DNA of 64,000 nucleotides from Eublepharis macularius (taxonomy: Eukaryota > Chordata > Lepidosauria > Squamata > Eublepharidae): assembly GCF_028583425.1 (NCBI RefSeq), contig NC_072800.1:95573001-95637000 (forward strand), written 5' to 3'. This document shows, in pieces, positions 59,001 through 64,000 of the stretch. Every line of letters starts with the position of its first letter. Position 1 is the stretch's first letter. Both the position numbers and the translations under genes were made by a program. The notes beneath the pieces were generated by a model. That model saw only the letters and a list, made by a program, of their open reading frames with translations, searched no databases and was not told where the DNA came from.

Positions 59001-62000
59001 TCCTTCTGCTGGGTGAAACCCGGGTGCCTAGGCCCTAAATGTGGAGGGCCTGGGAGGCAGCAGAAAGGGAATAAAGAGAGTCACCCTTCTTGGTTGAAGA
59101 AGGAGAGGCTCCTGCTGCTGGGTGAGACCCGGGTGCCTGGGCCCTAAGTGTGGAGGGCCTGGGAGGCAGCAGAAAGGGAATAAAGAGAGTCACCCTTCTT
59201 GGTTGAAGGAGGAGAGGCTCCTGCTGCTGGGGGAAACCCGGGTGCCTGGGCCCTAAGTGTGGAGGGCCTGGGAGGCAGCAGAAAGGGAATAAAGAGAGTC
59301 ACCCTTCTTGGTTGAAGGAGGAGAGGCTCCTGCTGCTGGGGGAAACCCGGGTGCCTGGGCCCTAAGTGTGGAGGGCCTGGGAGGCAGCAGAAAGGGAATA
59401 AAAGAGAGTCACCTTCTTGGTTGAAGAAGGAGAGGCTCCTGCTGCTGGGTGAGACCCGGGTGCCTGGGCCCTAAATGTGGAGGGCCAGGGAGGCAGCAGA
59501 AAGGGAATAAAAGGGAGTCACCCTTCTTGGCTGAAGAAGGAGAGGCTCCTGCTGCTGGGTGAGACCCGGGTGCCTAGGCCCTAAGTGTGGAGGGCCTGGG
59601 AGGCAGCAGAAAGGGAATAAAGAGAGTCACCCTTCTTGGTTGAAGGAGGAGAGGCTCCTGCTGCTGGGGGAAACCCGGGTGCCTGGGCCCTAAGTGTGGA
59701 GGGCCTGGGAGGCAGCAGAAAGGGAATAAAGAGAGTCACCCTTCTTGGTTGAAGGAGGAGAGGCTCCTGCTGCTGGGGGAAACCCGGGTGCCTGGGCCCT
59801 AAGTGTGGAGGGCCTGGGAGGCAGCAGAAAGGGAATAAAAGAGAGTCACCTTCTTGGTTGAAGAAGGAGAGGCTCCTGCTGCTGGGTGAGACCCGGGTGC
59901 CTGGGCCCTAAATGTGGAGGGCCAGGGAGGCAGCAGAAAGGGAATAAAAGGGAGTCACCCTTCTTGGCTGAAGAAGGAGAGGCTCCTGCTGCTGGGTGAG
60001 ACCCGGGTGCCTAGGCCCTAAGTGTGGAGGGCCTGGGAGGCAGCAGAAAGGGAATAAAGAGAGTCACCCTTCTTGGTTGAAGGAGGAGAGGCTCCTGCTG
60101 CTGGGGGAAACCCGGGTGCCTGGGCCCTAAATGTGGAGGGCCTGGGAGGCAGCAGAAAGGGAATAAAGAGAGTCACCCTTCTTAGTTGAGGAAGGAGAGG
60201 CTCCTGCTGCTGGGTGAGACCCGGGTGCCTAGGCCCTAAGTGTGGAGGGCCTGGGAGGCAGCAGAAAGGGAATAAAGAGAGTCACCCTTCTTAGTTGAGG
60301 AAGGAGAGGCTCCTGCTGCTGGGTGAGACCCGGGTGCCTGGGCCCTAAGTGTGGAGGGCCTGGGAGGCAGCAGGAAGGAAACAAAAAGAGGGTCACCTTC
60401 TTGGTTGAAGAAGGAGAGGCTCCTGCTGCTGGGTGAAACCCGGGTGCCTAGGCCCTAAATGTGGAGGGCCTGGGAGGCAGCAGAAAGGGAATAAAGAGAG
60501 TCACCCTTCTTGGTTGAAGAAGGAGAGGCTCCTGCTGCTGGGTGAAACCCGGGTGCCTGGGCCCTAAATGTGGAGGGCCAGGGAGGCAGCAGAAAGGGAA
60601 TAAAAGGGAGTCACCCTTCTTGGTTGAAGAAGGAGAGGCTCCTGCTGCTGGGTGAGACCCGGGTGCCTAGGCCCTAAGTGTGGAGGGCCTGGGAGGCAGC
60701 AGAAAGGGAATAAAGAGAGTCACCCTTCTTGGTTGAAGAAGGAGAGACTCCTGCTGCTGGGGGAAACCCGGGTGCCTGGGCCCTAAGTGTGGAGGGCCTG
60801 GGAGGCAGCAGAAAGGGAATAAAAGAGAGTCACCTTCTTGGTTGAAGAAGGAGAGGCTCCTGCTGCTGGGTGAGACCCGGGTGCCTAGGCCCTAAGTGTG
60901 GAGGGCCTGGGAGGCAGCAGAAAGGGAATAAAGAGAGTCACCCTTCTTGGTTGAAGGAGGAGAGGCTCCTGCTGCTGGGGGAAACCCGGGTGCCTGGGCC
61001 CTAAATGTGGAGGGCCTGGGAGGCAGCAGAAAGGGAATAAAGAGAGTCACCCTTCTTAGTTGAGGAAGGAGAGGCTCCTGCTGCTGGGTGAGACCCGGGT
61101 GCCTAGGCCCTAAGTGTGGAGGGCCTGGGAGGCAGCAGAAAGGGAATAAAGAGAGTCACCCTTCTTAGTTGAGGAAGGAGAGGCTCCTGCTGCTGGGTGA
61201 GACCCGGGTGCCTGGGCCCTAAGTGTGGAGGGCCTGGGAGGCAGCAGAAAGGGAATAAAAGAGAGTCACCTTCTTGGTTGAAGAAGGAGAGGCTCCTGCT
61301 GCTGGGTGAAACCCGGGTGCCTAGGCCCTAAATGTGGAGGGCCAGGGAGGCAGCAGAAAGGGAATAAAAGGGAGTCACCCTTCTTGGTTGAAGAAGGAGA
61401 GGCTCCTGCTGCTGGGTGAGACCCGGGTGCCTAGGCCCTAAGTGTGGAGGGCCTGGGAGGCAGCAGAAAGGGAATAAAGAGAGTCACCCTTCTTGGTTGA
61501 AGAAGGAGAGGCTCCTGCTGCTGGGTGAGACCCGGGTGCCTGGGCCCTAAATGCGGAGGGCCTGGGAGGCAGCAGAAAGGGAATAAAAGGGTGAACCTTC
61601 CCTGAGACCCCCCCCTTAAGGCAGAGTAGGGAACAGTGTGGTAGGGAAAGCAGACGGCGGTTCTCTGCAGTTTGATTTTCTGCCCTGTGGGGTTCTGAAC
61701 AGGGGGGGTCTACCCCTATGTGTGGTGCCTTTACCTGCTTTGTATACAGTGCTCTGTATATAGTTATTAAATTACACTTTCTTGGAATATAAAGGACCTT
61801 GTGGTGCTCTGACTACGTAAGCTCCCCCACTTGGCACGCTACAGGGAGGGAGGGAGCCCAGGAGAACTGATCAGGCCAGATCTTGGTGGGTTGCCAATTC
61901 TTCAGGGCCCACCCAAAGATTGGGGAATGCACTTCCCAGTAGGGAAATTCAGCCAGAGGGGTCTCACTGCCCCTCAGTCAGGCGGTGTACAATTCGGTGA

Positions 62001-62126
62001 GTGGTGGCAGCGACGAAGAGTGGGATCCACGCCCACCAGGGACGGTGGGAGGCAGATAGCGGGGCTAGCAGGCGATCGATGGCGGCTCAGTTGCCCGGAC
62101 TGAGAGCCAGCACCCATTCCGCCACA
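53086..62126 (+). mobile_element. probable 5' LTR of a Ty3/gypsy-like element, containing the tandem array
   Basis: Sequence from TGTAACG (53086) to CCGCCACA (62126) has TG...CA ends and is followed after 2 nt by a primer-binding site. It includes the 110-bp array and then a unique part with TATATAG (about 61755-61765) and ATTAAA (about 61766-61771), plausible promoter and polyadenylation signals. The 3' limit is uncertain: CTACA at 61843 or GTACA at 61991 are alternatives. The LTR is fossil material; only one copy is complete in the window. Confidence 0.5.
53108..61590 (+). repeat. 110-bp tandem array, about 77 units, with higher-order structure
   Basis: The unit starts GTGAAACCCGGGTGCCTGGG and ends CTCCTGCTGCTGGG; neighbouring units are about 90-98% alike. 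It accounts for about 8.5 kb. A variant unit carrying GCAGGAAGGAAAC occurs at 56654, 58511 and 60370, giving a super-period of 1857-1859 bp (about 17 units). Units at the left edge (53108-53530) are the most divergent. Nearly every unit carries AATAAA on the plus strand. Long minus-strand frames here are a by-product of a unit without stops in some frames. Confidence 0.95.
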
Positions 62127-63840
62127 CGTGGTGGCAGCAGTGGGGATCGAACACCAGAGCACCGAATAGTGGGGGGTAGACCTACCCCCCCCCAGAGCAC
62201 CTAGCAGGCACAAACACACTGAACAGACCAAAAAGGGCTTTCTGTTTCTTTTTCGGGCTACAGAGTAGGGACAGTTTAGCTAGGTAGCATGGAAAAAGAA
62301 ATCCTTGCTAGACTTTCAGTGCTGAAAAAGCATGAATTGCAGGAGGAGTGTAGACTCCAAGGCATTGATCCAGGAGACATGACGGTGGGTGAACTGAAAT
62401 ACCATCTGACATCTCGTTATAAAGCTGCTGCCCCTGAGAAGTCCAGCTCCTCCGAGGCAGTAGAATTGGAAAGGATACGCCTGCTACAGATCGAGCGACA
62501 GGCAGAAGCTCGCAGACAGGAACTGGAGATGGAGAGGGAGATGAAGAAAGCTGAGATGGAGATGAAGAAAGCCGAGAGGGAGATGGAAAAGCAGCGTCTT
62601 CTGGCACAAGAGGAGCAGCGTAGACATGAACGCCTTCAAGTGGGTCAAAGCAACAAGATCAGAGTCACTCCCAAGGATTTCGTCCCCTACAAAGAGGGGG
62701 AAGACCCGTCAGTCTATTTGTCCAACTTCGAAAAGGCAGAAACTCAGTGGGGTCTGGCAGAAACAGACTTCATGGCCTACCTCTGCAGCCTCTTGACAGG
62801 GGAGTTGGCTGCAGTGTACCATAGCATGCCTAGCCAGGACGGAGGAATCACCTTCAAAGATTTCAAGTCGGCTGTGTTTAAACGGTTCCAGTTGGGACCC
62901 AACCATTTTCGCAAACAGTTTAGGGCCTTAAGCCCACTGCAGTGTAAATCCTATATGGCGTATAGGATGGCGTAAACTGGGAGAAATGTGGGAAAGGTGG
63001 CTAACTGAAGCCAAGGTAAATGATCTGAAGGGGGTGTCCCAACTGATACTCCTTGATCAGCTGTACTCCAAGGTGCCTAGGGAGTTACAATGCCTGATCA
63101 AGGACAAGGAGCCCAGAACCCTCGCTGAGGCCACTGACCTGGCAGACAAGCTGGTAGCCCACCGAGAAGGGGTGGAGTGGGAAAATGGGGCAGGGGGGCG
63201 GGGCCCGAGGGGTGGAAAACCAAGCCCCCCTCCTTGGAGAAGGGAAGTTATTACCCCAGCGGGCCCTAAGAAAACCCCAGAGATGGCCATGAGAAACAAA
63301 GCCCCTAGTCGAACGTGTTATCATTGTGGGGACCCAGGGCATATAAAAATTACTTGCCCTAAATTGCAAACAGCATCTCCCAACCCCTCTCCTACAGTGC
63401 CAGCTGTCTCAAAGGTGAAAGAAGGGGAGGTGGCATTAGTCCAGCATGAATGCCTCTTTGCCACAATGAGGGCCCTTGATGATTGGGCTGATTTTGTAGA
63501 ACCAGCGAGGGTAAAAGACTAACTGGTTCTAGGGTATGCTGATACGGGTTCATCCATCTCGCTTATAAGGTCTGACCTGGTATCTGACGCGGATGTACTA
63601 CCAAACAAGGTTTTTAAGATTGTGGGGGCTTGTGGAGGATCTCAGACGGTACCAGTGGTAAGGGTGCCCCTGGAATGGAGGGAAAAGGTTTACCGCATGG
63701 AGATGGGGGTGAAGACAGACCAACCTTGCCCAGTACTGCTAGGCAGGGACCTTCTGGCAGGCCAGTTTCCCATAAATGTAGCGACCCGCAGCCAGACCTT
63801 GAAGGGTGAAAAACAGCTGGCCCCAGTTCCGGGCAAGTGA
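62127..63840 (+). mobile_element. Ty3/gypsy-like element, leader, Gag and protease region (fossil, incomplete)
   Basis: The Gag region (62289 to about 63520) begins MEKEILARLSVLKKHELQEE, has a glutamate/arginine coiled coil (about 62460-62640), a capsid part with a SCAN-like FKDFKSAVFKRFQLGPNHFR, and a CCHC zinc knuckle, CYHCGDPGHIKITC (63316-63357). The protease region follows (active-site DTGSS at about 63541-63555; LLGRDLL near 63740). The SCAN-like capsid and this order point to the Gmr1-like group of Metaviridae. RT and integrase are not in the window. It looks broken, with two or three breaks in the part visible. Confidence 0.75.
62129..62152 (+). promoter_or_regulatory. primer-binding site, tRNA-Leu type
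   Basis: TGGTGGCAGCAGTGGGGATC is complementary to the CCA-bearing 3' end of a vertebrate tRNA-Leu (about 21 of 24 positions against my memory of the AAG/TAG isoacceptors). A second, interrupted version occurs at about 62002-62026. Confidence 0.55.
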
Positions 63841-64000
63841 GCCGCGGTCAATGGCCTGCTAGCCCCGCTATCCGCCTCCCACCCTCCCTGGTGGGCGTTG
63901 CTCACACTCTTCGTTGCTGCCACCACTCACCGAATTGTACACCGCCTGACTGAGGGGGCAGTGAGACCCCTCTGGCTGAATTTCCCTACTGGGAAGTGCA
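63818..64000 (-). mobile_element. inverted LTR fragment of the same element family
   Basis: The complement of 63818-64000 matches about 61926-62110 (for example CAGCCAGAGGGGTCTCACTG and GGCGGTGTACAATTCGGTGA). It starts TGGCCCCAG on the plus strand and cuts off the forward element after the protease region. It continues past the window end. Confidence 0.8.

Noticed and set aside
53108-61590. CRISPR-like array
   Set aside because: The repeats are 110 bp and contiguous without unique spacers, and the context is a vertebrate genome.

Overview
The window looks like lizard (squamate reptile) nuclear DNA. The evidence is spliced vertebrate genes with clean GT/AG junctions, several tRNA-derived SINEs of the squamate Sauria type, many CR1 and L2 LINE fragments, Penelope-like foldback pieces, and strong CpG islands. 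There is no sign of prokaryotic DNA.

Layout. Positions 1-12100 hold the last five coding exons and the 3'UTR of AGAP3 (+ strand); the rest of that gene lies left of the window. Positions 13985-21713, plus a CpG-island promoter reaching about 23600, hold the two-exon homeobox gene GBX1 (- strand), convergent with AGAP3. Positions 36534-47977 hold all five coding exons of ASB10 (- strand), whose third intron is swollen to 5.5 kb by LINEs. The order AGAP3(+)-GBX1(-)-ASB10(-) is the one I know from human 7q36.1, so synteny supports each assignment.

Between GBX1 and ASB10 (23.6-36.5 kb) lie repeats plus an isolated GC-rich island at 29.7-31.1 kb with no recognisable gene. Right of ASB10 (48-53 kb) there are only degraded LINEs, a Penelope-like foldback and short palindromic elements.

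The last 11 kb is the most unusual part. A tandem array of a 110-bp unit (about 77 copies, 53108-61590) appears to lie inside the 5' LTR of a Ty3/gypsy-like element, whose leader, Gag and protease region follow to about 63817. There an inverted piece of the same LTR begins and runs out of the window. The array has a higher-order period near 1.86 kb, and nearly every unit carries AATAAA.

Other notable points are a Penelope-like foldback with a hammerhead-ribozyme core on each strand; a 1072-bp solo LTR with a 5-bp target duplication, for which the window also contains the empty-site paralogue; two near-identical L2-CR1 composite blocks in opposite orientation about 15 kb apart; an AGAP3 splice acceptor made of a TTTC microsatellite; and homeodomain-site-rich intronic segments in AGAP3 that may be GBX1 enhancers. 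All identities were read by eye and no database search was run.
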